A DNA stretch of 16,217 bases from Nitriliruptorales bacterium (GCA_007126835.1 SLAO01000137.1:1-16217); one strand, 5' to 3'; positions 6,743 through 14,480 are shown, counted from the first letter of the stretch. Numbers and translations are program-made. The notes: a model not told the origin generated them from the letters alone.

Positions 6743-7441
6743 TCAGGCCGGCGTCGGCCGCGGGCCGAAGACCGCCTCGCCGACGCGGACGATGGTTGCG
6801 CCCTCTTCCACGGCGATGTCGAAGTCGGAGGTCATCCCCATCGACAGATGCTGCACCTCGGGGAACCGTGGGCGAAGCTCGTCGCGCAGGTCCCGCAGCC
6901 GCGCGAACAGCGGCCTGGGGTCGACGCCGGCGGGCGGGATGGTCATCAGCCCCTGGCACGACAGCCCGTCCATGGCACGGACCCGCGATACGACGTCGGC
7001 GGCCTCCGGCAAGGCGACGCCGGCCTTGGCGGGGTCCTCGCCCACGTTGACCTGCACGAGGACGGGCTGGATGCGCCCCAGCCCCACGGCGCGCTCGGAG
7101 ATTGCCACGGCCAGGGGCTCCCGATCGACGGAGTGCACGAGGCTGGCCAGGCCGACGACCACCTTGACCTTGTTGCGCTGAAGGCGCCCGACGAAGTGCC
7201 AGCGCACCCCCGGCCCGAGGTCGGCGGCTTTGGCCTCGAGCTCCTGGGCCCGGCTCTCGCCGAAGTCGACATGGCCGCTGTCCCGGGCTGCACGCACCGC
7301 GTCCGCATCGAACCCCTTGGACACGGCCACCAGCGTGACCGCGCCCGGCGACCGGCCGCTGCGCTCGGCAGCATCGACGATCCGACCACGGGCCTCGGCC
7401 AGGCGGACCGCGATCGTCTGGGACGGGGACGCAGGCATCAT
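6743..7441 (-). CDS. yggS: YggS/PLPBP family pyridoxal-phosphate-binding protein
   Basis: 232 residues from ATG 7441. A PLP-binding single-domain (alanine racemase N-terminal-like) barrel involved in vitamin B6 and amino-acid homeostasis; it has no known enzymatic turnover. The PLP lysine is Lys42 in LVAVSKG. Other family blocks are FGESRAQEL, HFVGRLQRNKVK (the family usually has GxLQxNK), SVDREPLA, LVQVNVGEDPAKAG, SMGMTSDF and VRVGEAVFG. The ATG overlaps the pgeF stop (TGATG); GTG 7444 directly before it is an alternative that would give a GTGA overlap. There is no strong ribosome binding site, so coupling is likely. This gene is the ylmE counterpart of the pgeF-yggS-sepF-yggT-divIVA series. 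Confidence 0.94.
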   Translation of the reverse strand: MMPASPSQTIAVRLAEARGRIVDAAERSGRSPGAVTLVAVSKGFDADAVRAARDSGHVDFGESRAQELEAKAADLGPGVRWHFVGRLQRNKVKVVVGLASLVHSVDREPLAVAISERAVGLGRIQPVLVQVNVGEDPAKAGVALPEAADVVSRVRAMDGLSCQGLMTIPPAGVDPRPLFARLRDLRDELRPRFPEVQHLSMGMTSDFDIAVEEGATIVRVGEAVFGPRPTPA

Positions 7442-8256
7442 CACAGGCCCCAGTGTAGGGAGCGCCGACCCTGCTCTGGCGGAGGCGGTGTCGTCTCGCT
7501 GCGTCGCACGACGACGCCGGCCTGGCGGCCCTGACCTGGGTCAGCGCGGTGGCTGAACCACCGGTCGGGGTGGCAGTGGGTGCAGGAGCCGGCCTCGGCG
7601 ATGCTTCCCACGCCTGCCGCGCGAAGCTGCGCGCGGACGCCGGCCGGCAGATCCAGCGAGGACGTGCCCCACGAGGTCGTGGCGGCAGCTTCGGGCACGG
7701 CGCCGGCCACCTCCTCGGTGAGGCTGGCGGGCACCTCGTAGCAGCATCCTCCGATGGCCGGGCCGACGACGGCGCGCACCGACTCGGGAGCAGTCGGCGC
7801 CAGGGCGGCGACCGCGGCGCCGACCACTCCGAGCTGCACGCCCTGGCGTCCGGCGTGCACCGCAGCCACGCCCCTGCCGGGATCTACAAGCAGGACCGGC
7901 ACGCAGTCAGCGACCATCACCACCAACGCCAGGTCGGTGTCGAACGTGACGAGGGCGTCGACTCCCTTGATGGCGTCGGCGTGGTCGGTGACCCCACGCC
8001 CGCCGTGCTCTCCACCCACGACCGCGACGTCGCGACCGTGGACCTGCTCCATGAACACGGCGCAGCCCGCATCGAGGCCGACGGCGCCGAGCAAGGCACC
8101 GCGTGCGGCCTGGGGGCGGCCCACGCCGACCTGCAGGGACACGTTGCCCGACCCGTTGCCTCCGTTCTGACGCGCTGAGAAGGCGGCCAGCGCCGCGGGG
8201 TCACCCGGGATCTCGAAGGGCGCGCCCGCCGACGGGCCGCCGACCGCCGCTCTCAC
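7441..8256 (-). CDS. pgeF: PgeF/YlmD family protein (multi-copper-oxidase-like fold, peptidoglycan editing)
   Basis: 271 residues from GTG 8256, which overlaps the ftsZ stop (GTGA). The family, once called laccase-domain or polyphenol oxidase, includes YfiH/PgeF, which removes wrongly incorporated L-Ser from peptidoglycan precursors, and mammalian FAMIN, a purine nucleoside phosphorylase/deaminase. The three metal ligands are His73 (EQVHGRDV), Cys118 (VADCVPVLL) and His134 (AAVHAGRQG). GPAIGGCCYEV (about 165-175) and the CTHC-HPDRWFSHR block near the C-terminus are also present. The usual HAGWRG loop reads HAGRQG here; I recall HAGRPG in other actinobacteria, so this is probably a lineage variant. 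The exact substrate cannot be read from sequence. Confidence 0.92.
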   Translation of the reverse strand: MRAAVGGPSAGAPFEIPGDPAALAAFSARQNGGNGSGNVSLQVGVGRPQAARGALLGAVGLDAGCAVFMEQVHGRDVAVVGGEHGGRGVTDHADAIKGVDALVTFDTDLALVVMVADCVPVLLVDPGRGVAAVHAGRQGVQLGVVGAAVAALAPTAPESVRAVVGPAIGGCCYEVPASLTEEVAGAVPEAAATTSWGTSSLDLPAGVRAQLRAAGVGSIAEAGSCTHCHPDRWFSHRADPGQGRQAGVVVRRSETTPPPPEQGRRSLHWGL

Positions 8257-9473
8257 CGCTTCAAGAAGCTGGGGATGTCGAGGTCATCCTCGCCCTCGTC
8301 GCTTCCGTCATCGAGGAGCAACGGGGGGCGCGCGGGGGCCTCGACGTCACCGTCACCGGCGTCGGCGTCGGCCTGGGGCTGGGCCTGCTCGGTCTCGTTG
8401 TCGTCCGCGCCGAAGACGTCGTCGTCATCGTCGTCGAGCCCGAGATCGGCCAACGATGATGCGGTGGGTTGGCCCGCCGGGGAGGCAGCGTTGCCGCTCT
8501 GGCCTGCAACGGGCGTCGGCGTGGCGAAGGACTGGTCGAAGCCAGCGGCGATGACCGTGACCTTGACCTCGTCGCCGAGCGCGTCGTCGATGACCGTGCC
8601 GAAGATGATGTTGGCGTCGTCGTCGGCCGCCTGGGCGATGACCTCGGCGGCCTCGTTCACCTCGTACAGGCCGAGGTCGCTGCCGCCGGAGATCGTCAGC
8701 AGCACCCCGCGTGCGCCCTCGACAGACGCCTCCAGCAGCGGCGACGACACAGCCATGCGGGCTGCTTCGAGGGCCCGGTTCTCGCCCCGCGCCTTGCCGA
8801 TGCCCATCAAGGCGCTGCCAGCCTCGCGCATGATGGTGGACACGTCGGCGAAGTCGGTGTTGATCAGCCCCGGGGTGGTGATCAGATCGGTGATCCCCGC
8901 CACACCCTGCAGGAGGATGTCGTCAGCGAGGCGGAACGCCTGCAGCATCGAGGTGTTGGCGTCGGCGATCTCGAGCAGGCGGTCGTTGGGGATGACGATC
9001 AGGGTGTCGACAGCCTCGCGAAGCTCCTCCACACCCTTCTCGGCCTGCACGCTGCGGCGGCGACCCTCGAAGCTGAACGGTCGGGTGACCACCCCGATGG
9101 TCAAGGCCCCGATGCCCTTGGCGACCTCGGCGATCACCGGCGCGCCGCCGGTGCCGGTCCCCCCGCCCTCACCGGCGGTGACGAAGACCATGTCGGCGCC
9201 CTTTAGGGCCTCCTCGATCTCGTCGCTGTGCTCCTCGGCGGCCTTGCGCCCGATGCCGGGGTCGCTGCCGGCACCCAGGCCGCGAGTCAGCTCGCGCCCG
9301 ACGTCGAGCTTGACGTCGGCGTCGGACATCAGCAGCGCTTGTGCGTCGGTGTTGACCGCGACGAACTCGACGCCTTTGAGGTCGGCGTCGATCATCCGGT
9401 TCACGGCGTTCACGCCGCCTCCGCCGATGCCCAGGACCTTGATGACCGCAAGGTAGTTCTGAGGTGCCGCCAC
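8253..9473 (-). CDS. ftsZ: Cell division protein FtsZ (bacterial tubulin)
   Basis: 406 residues from GTG 9473. GTPase that polymerises into the Z-ring. Landmarks: VLGIGGGGVNAVNRM (13-27), tubulin signature GGGTGTG (103-109), NxxR-type block PNDRLLEI (162-169), catalytic T7 loop NTDFAD (205-210), and C-terminal core ending near TVIAAGF. The linker from about 320 is disordered. The last 67 residues hold 24 acidic and 3 basic residues, including a run of six Asp. The tail DLDIPSFLKR is the conserved peptide that binds SepF and FtsW. AAGGAG 5 bases upstream fixes the start. It lies 208 bp after ftsQ with its own promoter and leader, and its stop overlaps pgeF. Confidence 0.99.
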   Translation of the reverse strand: MAAPQNYLAVIKVLGIGGGGVNAVNRMIDADLKGVEFVAVNTDAQALLMSDADVKLDVGRELTRGLGAGSDPGIGRKAAEEHSDEIEEALKGADMVFVTAGEGGGTGTGGAPVIAEVAKGIGALTIGVVTRPFSFEGRRRSVQAEKGVEELREAVDTLIVIPNDRLLEIADANTSMLQAFRLADDILLQGVAGITDLITTPGLINTDFADVSTIMREAGSALMGIGKARGENRALEAARMAVSSPLLEASVEGARGVLLTISGGSDLGLYEVNEAAEVIAQAADDDANIIFGTVIDDALGDEVKVTVIAAGFDQSFATPTPVAGQSGNAASPAGQPTASSLADLGLDDDDDDVFGADDNETEQAQPQADADAGDGDVEAPARPPLLLDDGSDEGEDDLDIPSFLKR

Positions 9474-9478
9474 GGATG

Positions 9479-9484
9479 CTCCTT
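9479..9484 (-). promoter_or_regulatory. Shine-Dalgarno site for ftsZ
   Basis: AAGGAG followed by CATCC and then GTG 9473: a 5-base spacing that fixes the non-ATG start of ftsZ. Confidence 0.75.
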
Positions 9485-9558
9485 GCCTTTGGCGATGATG
9501 GGCCGCCCGAAGCCGGCGTGAGAGCCCGAGCGCACGATCATCTCGTCGCTCCCACGCT

Positions 9559-9610
9559 GGGTTTCCCTAACCCTCAAGTAGAGGGTTATTGTTATGTCAA
9601 CCTCTGGTTG
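9559..9610 (-). promoter_or_regulatory. Stem-loops in the predicted ftsZ leader
   Basis: Three inverted repeats lie in an AT-richer island. CAACC-AGA-GGTTG (9610-9598) would sit at the very 5' end of the transcript from the promoter at 9617-9645. TAACCCTC-TACTT-GAGGGTTA (9588-9568) is a perfect 8-bp stem with a 5-base loop. GGGTT-AGGGA-AACCC (9573-9559) shares bases with the right arm of the second stem, so the two cannot form together. No T-run follows, so this is not a classic terminator. It may be a leader structure or a binding site for a regulator. Confidence 0.55.
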
Positions 9611-9616
9611 GGCGTG

Positions 9617-9645
9617 ACCTTACGCACGAGCCCGGGCAACGTCAA
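9617..9645 (-). promoter_or_regulatory. Sigma-A-type promoter for ftsZ
   Basis: TTGACG (9645-9640), a 17-base spacer and TAAGGT (9622-9617) on the ftsZ strand fit a housekeeping promoter well. Start of transcription is predicted near 9610, giving a leader of about 137 bases. The site lies between the ftsQ stop (9682) and ftsZ. Dedicated ftsZ promoters in the ftsQ-ftsZ gap are known in Streptomyces and mycobacteria. A second TTGACA at 9600-9595 has no good -10 at the right distance. Confidence 0.6.
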
Positions 9646-9681
9646 GCAGCCCCGCATGTCCCAGCGACCGTGCGGCCGACG

Positions 9682-10503
9682 TCACCCGTCGTCGTTCCGT
9701 GGGACCAGCACCGGGTTCGACGGCACCCGGACGTCGAGCTCCTCCACGGCGTCTTCCTCGGAACGCAGCCGGTCATCGGGCTGTGCGAGCAGCGCCTCGA
9801 TCACCTCGGCCTTGCGCTCGACGTCGTCGGCTGCCCCCACGCGGGCCCAGACCTGGCCCCCGTCGGGTCCGGTCAGCCGCATCCGCAGCCCGCGCTCGCT
9901 GGGTGCGTCGTAGCGATCGACGCGTCCGGCCAGATCGTCGGGTAGGGCATCATGAAACGCCAGGGCGTTGGCCACCGCGGCGTCGGACAGCGCCACCCCC
10001 GGACCGGGCAGCACCGAGTTGGGGGCGTCGATGCGCACGGTGTCCTCCTCGGACACGCCCCCGGCGAGCACGACACCGTCGGCGTCAACGGTCCAAGCGG
10101 AGTCTTCGAGGCGCACCTCCGCCGCGGGACGCCGCGGGGTGACGGTCACCTCCACCGTGGCGGGGGGCGTGCGGCGGACCTGCGCCCGCGCGACCCAGGC
10201 GAGATCAGCGATGGCCTCGGCGCCCGCGCGCGTGTCGGCCAGCGCGAGGTTGTCTCCCACGCCGATGCCCAGGGCCTCCCGGACGTCGTCCTCGCGGTCA
10301 GCCGACGCACCCTGGACGACGACCGCGTCGATGGAGAACAGCGGGGAGGCCACCGCAGCCGCGCCTGCGCTGACGAGCGCCACAAGCAGACCCAGGCTGA
10401 CCAGCCAGCGCCGCCGTCGACGACGCCGGTCGTGGGCGACCGCCGCGCGCCGTGCGGCGATGCGGTCGTCCATCGCCGGACGTGGCCGCGTCGGGGCGCT
10501 CAT
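9682..10503 (-). CDS. ftsQ: Cell division protein FtsQ (DivIB)
   Basis: 273 residues from ATG 10503. Bitopic membrane protein of the divisome that bridges the Z-ring side to FtsW/FtsI through FtsB/FtsL. A basic cytoplasmic tail includes seven Arg in a row (26-32), then one membrane helix (about 33-53). The POTRA domain follows (about 56-125: LFSIDAVVVQGASADREDDV, ALGIGVGDNL, WVARAQVRRTPPATVEVTV), then the FtsQ beta domain with WTVDADGVVL. The length is normal. It begins 16 bases after the murC stop; an in-frame ATG at residue 11 is a less likely start. Sequence is divergent as usual for FtsQ, but the architecture and position between murC and ftsZ make the call firm. Confidence 0.95.
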   Translation of the reverse strand: MSAPTRPRPAMDDRIAARRAAVAHDRRRRRRRWLVSLGLLVALVSAGAAAVASPLFSIDAVVVQGASADREDDVREALGIGVGDNLALADTRAGAEAIADLAWVARAQVRRTPPATVEVTVTPRRPAAEVRLEDSAWTVDADGVVLAGGVSEEDTVRIDAPNSVLPGPGVALSDAAVANALAFHDALPDDLAGRVDRYDAPSERGLRMRLTGPDGGQVWARVGAADDVERKAEVIEALLAQPDDRLRSEEDAVEELDVRVPSNPVLVPRNDDG

Positions 10504-10519
10504 GCCCGTCGGGCCCTGG

Positions 10520-11908
10520 TCACCGGCCGCGCTCCAGCTTGCTCAGCAGCTGCGGCCCGATCTCGGTGATGTCACCGGCCCCCATCGTCAGGACGAGGTC
10601 GCCGGGCCGGGCTTCGGCCACGACGGCTTCGACCAGCCCGGAGCGGTCCTGGACGAACGTGGTCGGGACGCCGACCTGCCGGGCGGCGTCGGCCACGAGT
10701 GCGCCGGTGACACCGGCTACGGGGGTCTCCCCGGCCCCGTAGACGTCGGCGACGATGGCCACGTCGGCGGCCTCCAGCGCCCTGCCCAGGTCTGCTCCGA
10801 GCGCCGCGGTGCGCGAGTACCGGTGGGGCTGGAACACCGCGAGGATGCGGCCGCTGGGTGCGATCTGACGCGCGGAGCTCAAGCTGGCCGCAAGCTCCGT
10901 GGGGTGGTGGGCGTAGTCGTCCACGACGGTGACCCCGTGGCTCTCCCCGATCCGCTGGAAGCGGCGCTGGGTGCCCGAGAAGCGGCCGAGGCCGTCCCGG
11001 ACGGCTTCGAGGTCCGCGCCGGCCCACAGCGCCGCGGCGATCGCCGCTGTGGCGTTGGTCACGTTGTGGTGGCCAGCCAGACGCAGGCGGAACTGCCCGA
11101 GCTCCTGGTCTCCGTCGAGCACCGAGAAGCGTGACCCGTGGGCTTCGTAGTCCTCGTGCGTGATCCGGATGTCCGCCGCGGGCCCTCGCCCGTAAGTCCG
11201 CACGGGTCCGCTGGCGGCCTCGAGCAGGCGCAACGCGCCCGGGTCGTCGACGCACACGATCGCCGGCGCCCCCGGCGATCGTCGATCGAGAAACGCCCGA
11301 AAGGCGGCGTCCACCGCGGCGAGGTCGGCGAAGTGATCGTGGTGGTCGAGGTCCACGTTCGTCACGATCGCGCAGTCCGGCTCGAACGCGAGAAACGAGG
11401 AGTCCGACTCGTCGGCCTCGGCCACGAACACCTCGCCGGTCCCGTGATGGGCGCTGGTGCCGGCCTCGTGCAGCCGCCCGCCGATCGCGAACGACGGGTC
11501 GAGTCCGGCGGCCTGCAGCGCCACGGTGGTCATCGCGGTCGTCGTCGTCTTGCCGTGGGTGCCGGCGACGAGAAGCCCGCGGTGGCCGGTGATCAACGCG
11601 GCGAGCAGCTCGGCTCGGCGCAGCACCGGGATGCCGGCCGCCTGCGCAGCGACGACTTCGGGGTTGTCGGGCGGGATGGCGGTGGACACAGCCACGAGGT
11701 CGGCTCCGTCGATGTTGCCGGCGTCGTGGTCGAGCCGGACGTCGGCGCCCATCGCCTGCAGGGCGGTCGTCGTCCTGCCCCCGCGCAGGTCGCTGCCGCT
11801 GACGGGATGGCCGCGCTCGATCAACAGCTGGGCGAGCGCGCTCATCCCGGCACCGCCGATCCCGACGAGGTGCACGCGCGCTCCAGCCGACAGGGCCGGT
11901 GGGGTCAT
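10520..11908 (-). CDS. murC: UDP-N-acetylmuramate--L-alanine ligase
   Basis: 462 residues from ATG 11908. Cytoplasmic Mur ligase that adds L-Ala to UDP-MurNAc with ATP. N-terminal UDP-binding domain with VHLVGIGGAGMSALA (12-26) and SGSD; central ATP domain with GTHGKTTT (117-124, Lys120), EADESDSSFL and NVDLDHHDHF; C-terminal domain with SGTQRRFQ, VVDDYAHHPTEL and FQPHRYSRT. These distinguish MurC from the other ligases. The frame stays open far upstream through ftsW and murD, but that stretch has no homology and the ATG overlaps the ftsW TGA (ATGA). In most actinobacteria murG precedes murC; here it does not. All catalytic blocks look intact. Confidence 0.98.
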   Translation of the reverse strand: MTPPALSAGARVHLVGIGGAGMSALAQLLIERGHPVSGSDLRGGRTTTALQAMGADVRLDHDAGNIDGADLVAVSTAIPPDNPEVVAAQAAGIPVLRRAELLAALITGHRGLLVAGTHGKTTTTAMTTVALQAAGLDPSFAIGGRLHEAGTSAHHGTGEVFVAEADESDSSFLAFEPDCAIVTNVDLDHHDHFADLAAVDAAFRAFLDRRSPGAPAIVCVDDPGALRLLEAASGPVRTYGRGPAADIRITHEDYEAHGSRFSVLDGDQELGQFRLRLAGHHNVTNATAAIAAALWAGADLEAVRDGLGRFSGTQRRFQRIGESHGVTVVDDYAHHPTELAASLSSARQIAPSGRILAVFQPHRYSRTAALGADLGRALEAADVAIVADVYGAGETPVAGVTGALVADAARQVGVPTTFVQDRSGLVEAVVAEARPGDLVLTMGAGDITEIGPQLLSKLERGR

Positions 11909-13095
11909 GGCTCGGATCCGTTCTGCGTCTGGTCCGGGGAGTCGGGCGGTCGGCGGTCGCGACCGTTGCGAGCCACCGACAGCAGCAGGCCGACCGCGGT
12001 CATGGTGATCACCAGCGACGAGCCTCCCACGCTGACCAGCGGCAGCGTGACGCCGGTGACCGGCAAGAGGCCGACGACCGAGCCGATGTTGATCGTGGCC
12101 TGCATCAGCAGCCAGCCGGTTATGCCGGTCGCGATCAGCCGCCCGAACGGGTCCCTGGCTGCTCGCGCGGTCCGCACCCCGCCGATCGCCAGCGCAACGT
12201 ACAGCAGCAGCGTCACCGAAGCGCCCACGAGCCCGAGCTCCTCGCCGATGATCGCGAAGATGAAGTCGGTGTCGGCGTTGGGCAGGTACAGCCACTTGCC
12301 CCGCCCCTGTCCGAGCCCGGTGCCCAGCCAGCCACCCGAGCCGAGGGCGAGGAAGCCCTGCACGGACTGGTAGCCCATGTTGGCGGGGTCGGCCATGGGG
12401 TCGAGCCAGGCGGTGATGCGCGCGGTGCGGAACCCGACCTGGGTGATCGCCACGGCTCCGAAGACCGCCAAGGCCGCTGCCCCTGCGGCCACCAGGCGGG
12501 CGGGCAACCCCGCGGTGAACAGCAACAGCCCGCCGATGGCCAGCAACAACGCGGACGTCTCGAGGTCCGGCTCGGCCATCACCATCCCGGCCACCAGCAC
12601 CAGCAGCGGCACCGCCGGCATCAGCATCCCGTGCAGGTCCCCCGCCCGGATGCGGTGCCAGCGCCGGGCCAGGACGTGGGCGATGTACAGCGGGACCGCC
12701 AGCTTGAGGATCTCGCTGGGCTGCAGGGTCACCGGACCGACCCGCAGCCAGCGGCGCGCTCCGTAGGCCTCCAGGCCGATGCTGGGTACGAGGACGAGGG
12801 CCGACAGCACCAGCCCGACGATCAGCAGCGGACCGGCGGCCCTGCGCCATACCCCCGGATCGAGCCGGGCGGCGACGGTCATCGGGACGAGGCCGATCAG
12901 GCACCACAGAAGCTGGCGGCGGAAGATGCCGAAGGGGTCCCCGGTCTCCGCGGTCGACCGCACGAACGACGCCGAGAAGCTCATCACCAGCCCGAGCACG
13001 AGCAGCACCACGACGGTCGCGGTCAGCAGCGCCGCCTGCGGGGTCGGGCGCCCCGCCGTGCGCGGGCGGGGCAGGCGCTCGGCGAGCGCCCTCAT
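11905..13095 (-). CDS. ftsW: Septal peptidoglycan polymerase FtsW (SEDS family)
   Basis: 396 residues from ATG 13095. Integral membrane glycosyltransferase that polymerises lipid II at the septum with its partner class-B PBP. About ten membrane helices are visible between residues 21 and 383. SEDS markers include WLRVGPVTLQPSEILKL (116-132), EPDLETS (175-181), GTGLGQGRGKWLYLPNADTD and DFIFAIIGEELG; the putative catalytic Asp is Asp277 of the NADTDFIF block. GVTLPLVSVGGSS near the C-terminus is also typical. FtsW is favoured over RodA because of its place between murD and murC/ftsQ. A strong ribosome binding site precedes it, and both ends overlap neighbours by ATGA. Confidence 0.97.
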   Translation of the reverse strand: MRALAERLPRPRTAGRPTPQAALLTATVVVLLVLGLVMSFSASFVRSTAETGDPFGIFRRQLLWCLIGLVPMTVAARLDPGVWRRAAGPLLIVGLVLSALVLVPSIGLEAYGARRWLRVGPVTLQPSEILKLAVPLYIAHVLARRWHRIRAGDLHGMLMPAVPLLVLVAGMVMAEPDLETSALLLAIGGLLLFTAGLPARLVAAGAAALAVFGAVAITQVGFRTARITAWLDPMADPANMGYQSVQGFLALGSGGWLGTGLGQGRGKWLYLPNADTDFIFAIIGEELGLVGASVTLLLYVALAIGGVRTARAARDPFGRLIATGITGWLLMQATINIGSVVGLLPVTGVTLPLVSVGGSSLVITMTAVGLLLSVARNGRDRRPPDSPDQTQNGSEP

Positions 13096-14480
13096 CTTCT
13101 GTCACCTCCTGCATCGAGTGCCGCGACCGCGGCAGCGAACGCCCGGCCGCGGGCAGCGTAGTCCACGAACTGGTCCATCGACGCGCAAGCCGGCGCCAGC
13201 AAGACCGTCTCGCCCGGCCGTGCGAGCTGTGCCGCGTCGGCGACCGCGCGGTGCAGCTCGCCGGCTTCGGTGACCTCGACGCCCTGCGCCCGGGCCAGGG
13301 CCGCGACGTCGGGGCCGCTGGTGCCGATCGTGACCGCGTGGCGGACGTGCGCTGCCACGGGCTCGGCCAGTGCGGCGAACTCCAGGCCCTTGGCGAGACC
13401 GCCGGCGATCCACACGATGTCGGGCTCATCCGACGACGCGCACGCCGCCAGGGCCGCAGCGGCCGCGTGCGGGTTGGTGGCCTTCGAATCGTCGATCCAG
13501 GACACCCCGCCGCGACGGGCGACCAGCGCCAGGCGATGGGGCCCCGGGCTGAAGGCCTTCAGCGGCCCCGCCAGGTCGCCGGGCTCGGCGCCGGCCACCA
13601 GGGCAGCGGCCACGGCCGCGCAGGCGTTGGCGACGTTGTGGCGGCCCTGCAGGGCGAGGTCTCCGAGGTCGGCGATGGGCTCGAGCGCGCCGTCCAGCCG
13701 CGAGGCGATCGCATGCTCGGCGACACCGACCTGGCCTGGTTCGGGGACGCCGCCGGTGACCTGCACGACGCGTCCGCGCGCAGGATGCTCGGTGACGGCT
13801 CGCCGCGCGCCGGCGTCGTCGCCGACCACCAGCGCCGAGTCGGCCCCGGACTGCGTCCACGCGCGGGCCTTGGCCGCCACGTAGGCGTCGAGGTCGCCGT
13901 GCCAGTCGAGGTGGTCGGGCGCCACGTTGAGCAGGACGGTGACGTCGGGAGCTAGCTGCTCGGTGAAGCGCAGCTGGAAGCTGGACAGCTCCGCGACGAC
14001 CAGTGCCGGCGGGGGGTCCACCGCCAGCAGGTCGGTCAGGGGGGTGCCGATGTTGCCCCCCACCGGCGCGTCGAGCAGGGCAGCCAGCAGCTCGGTGGTC
14101 GTGGTCTTGCCGTTGGTCCCGGTGACGGCGATTAACCGCGTCGCCCCGGCGGCCAGGCGCCAGGCGAGCTCCGGCTCGCTCCAGACGGGGATTCCACGCT
14201 CCAGCGCGCCAGCCAGCAACGGGCTCGACTGGGCGATGCCCGGGGAGGGCACGACCAGGTCGACGCCATCGAGCAACGAGGGGTCGTCGAACGCCACGTC
14301 GAGTTCGCAGTGCACCCCTCGCGCCGCGAGGCCAGCCGCCCGCTCGGCCGCTGCGGGACCGTGCCCGGCTTCGATCACGTCCACCCGGGCGCCGCGCGAC
14401 GCGAGCGCGCGGGCCGCCGCCGCACCCGACACCCCGAGGCCGGCGACCAGGACGCGCCCATCGGTCCAGTTCCGGGTCAC
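13092..14480 (-). CDS. murD: UDP-N-acetylmuramoyl-L-alanine--D-glutamate ligase
   Basis: 462 residues from GTG 14480. Adds D-Glu to UDP-MurNAc-L-Ala with ATP in the cytoplasm. N-terminal domain with VLVAGLGVSGAAAARAL (10-26) and VPSPGI; ATP site GTNGKTTT (121-128, Lys125); NIGTPL, ELSSFQL and LLNVAPDHLDWHG; C-terminal WIDDSKATNPHAA, and APACASMDQFVDYAARG, the MurD hallmark. The frame is open upstream to 14822 inside mraY, but homology starts at VTRNW and the GTG overlaps the mraY TGA (GTGA). It ends with an ATGA overlap into ftsW. Same length as MurC here by coincidence; the two proteins share only the ligase motifs. Confidence 0.98.
   Translation of the reverse strand: MTRNWTDGRVLVAGLGVSGAAAARALASRGARVDVIEAGHGPAAAERAAGLAARGVHCELDVAFDDPSLLDGVDLVVPSPGIAQSSPLLAGALERGIPVWSEPELAWRLAAGATRLIAVTGTNGKTTTTELLAALLDAPVGGNIGTPLTDLLAVDPPPALVVAELSSFQLRFTEQLAPDVTVLLNVAPDHLDWHGDLDAYVAAKARAWTQSGADSALVVGDDAGARRAVTEHPARGRVVQVTGGVPEPGQVGVAEHAIASRLDGALEPIADLGDLALQGRHNVANACAAVAAALVAGAEPGDLAGPLKAFSPGPHRLALVARRGGVSWIDDSKATNPHAAAAALAACASSDEPDIVWIAGGLAKGLEFAALAEPVAAHVRHAVTIGTSGPDVAALARAQGVEVTEAGELHRAVADAAQLARPGETVLLAPACASMDQFVDYAARGRAFAAAVAALDAGGDRR
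13105..13110 (-). promoter_or_regulatory. Full Shine-Dalgarno site for ftsW
   Basis: AGGAGG, 9 bases before ATG 13095 and inside the 3' end of murD. It is the best ribosome binding site in the upstream cluster, so ftsW may be translated independently of the overlap with murD. Confidence 0.7.

Noticed and set aside
6726..6959. 78-residue N-terminal extension of SepF
   Set aside because: Arg/Ala-rich shadow of yggS; the MSGTWKRTLAYLGL anchor and its ribosome binding site mark the true start.
6620..7534. 304-residue plus-strand frame opposite yggS
   Set aside because: Shadow of the well-supported yggS and pgeF genes; low complexity.
8275..9456. 393-residue plus-strand open frame opposite ftsZ
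   Set aside because: Exact antisense of ftsZ codons, Ser/Arg/Pro-rich, no domain or ribosome binding site.
9595..9600. TTGACA as the main ftsZ -35 element
   Set aside because: No TANNNT at 16-18 bases downstream; the TTGACG-17-TAAGGT pair just upstream fits better.
11899..13161. 420-residue plus-strand open frame opposite ftsW
   Set aside because: Gln/His/Arg/Gly-rich product typical of antisense frames in GC-rich membrane protein genes; no recognisable domain.
11909..13429. Long open frame in line with murC, running through ftsW and the start of murD
   Set aside because: It is an empty reading frame in high-GC DNA: low-complexity Arg/Ala/Pro/Gly product, and both ftsW and murD in the other frames are clearly real. 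It does not encode a hidden MurG.
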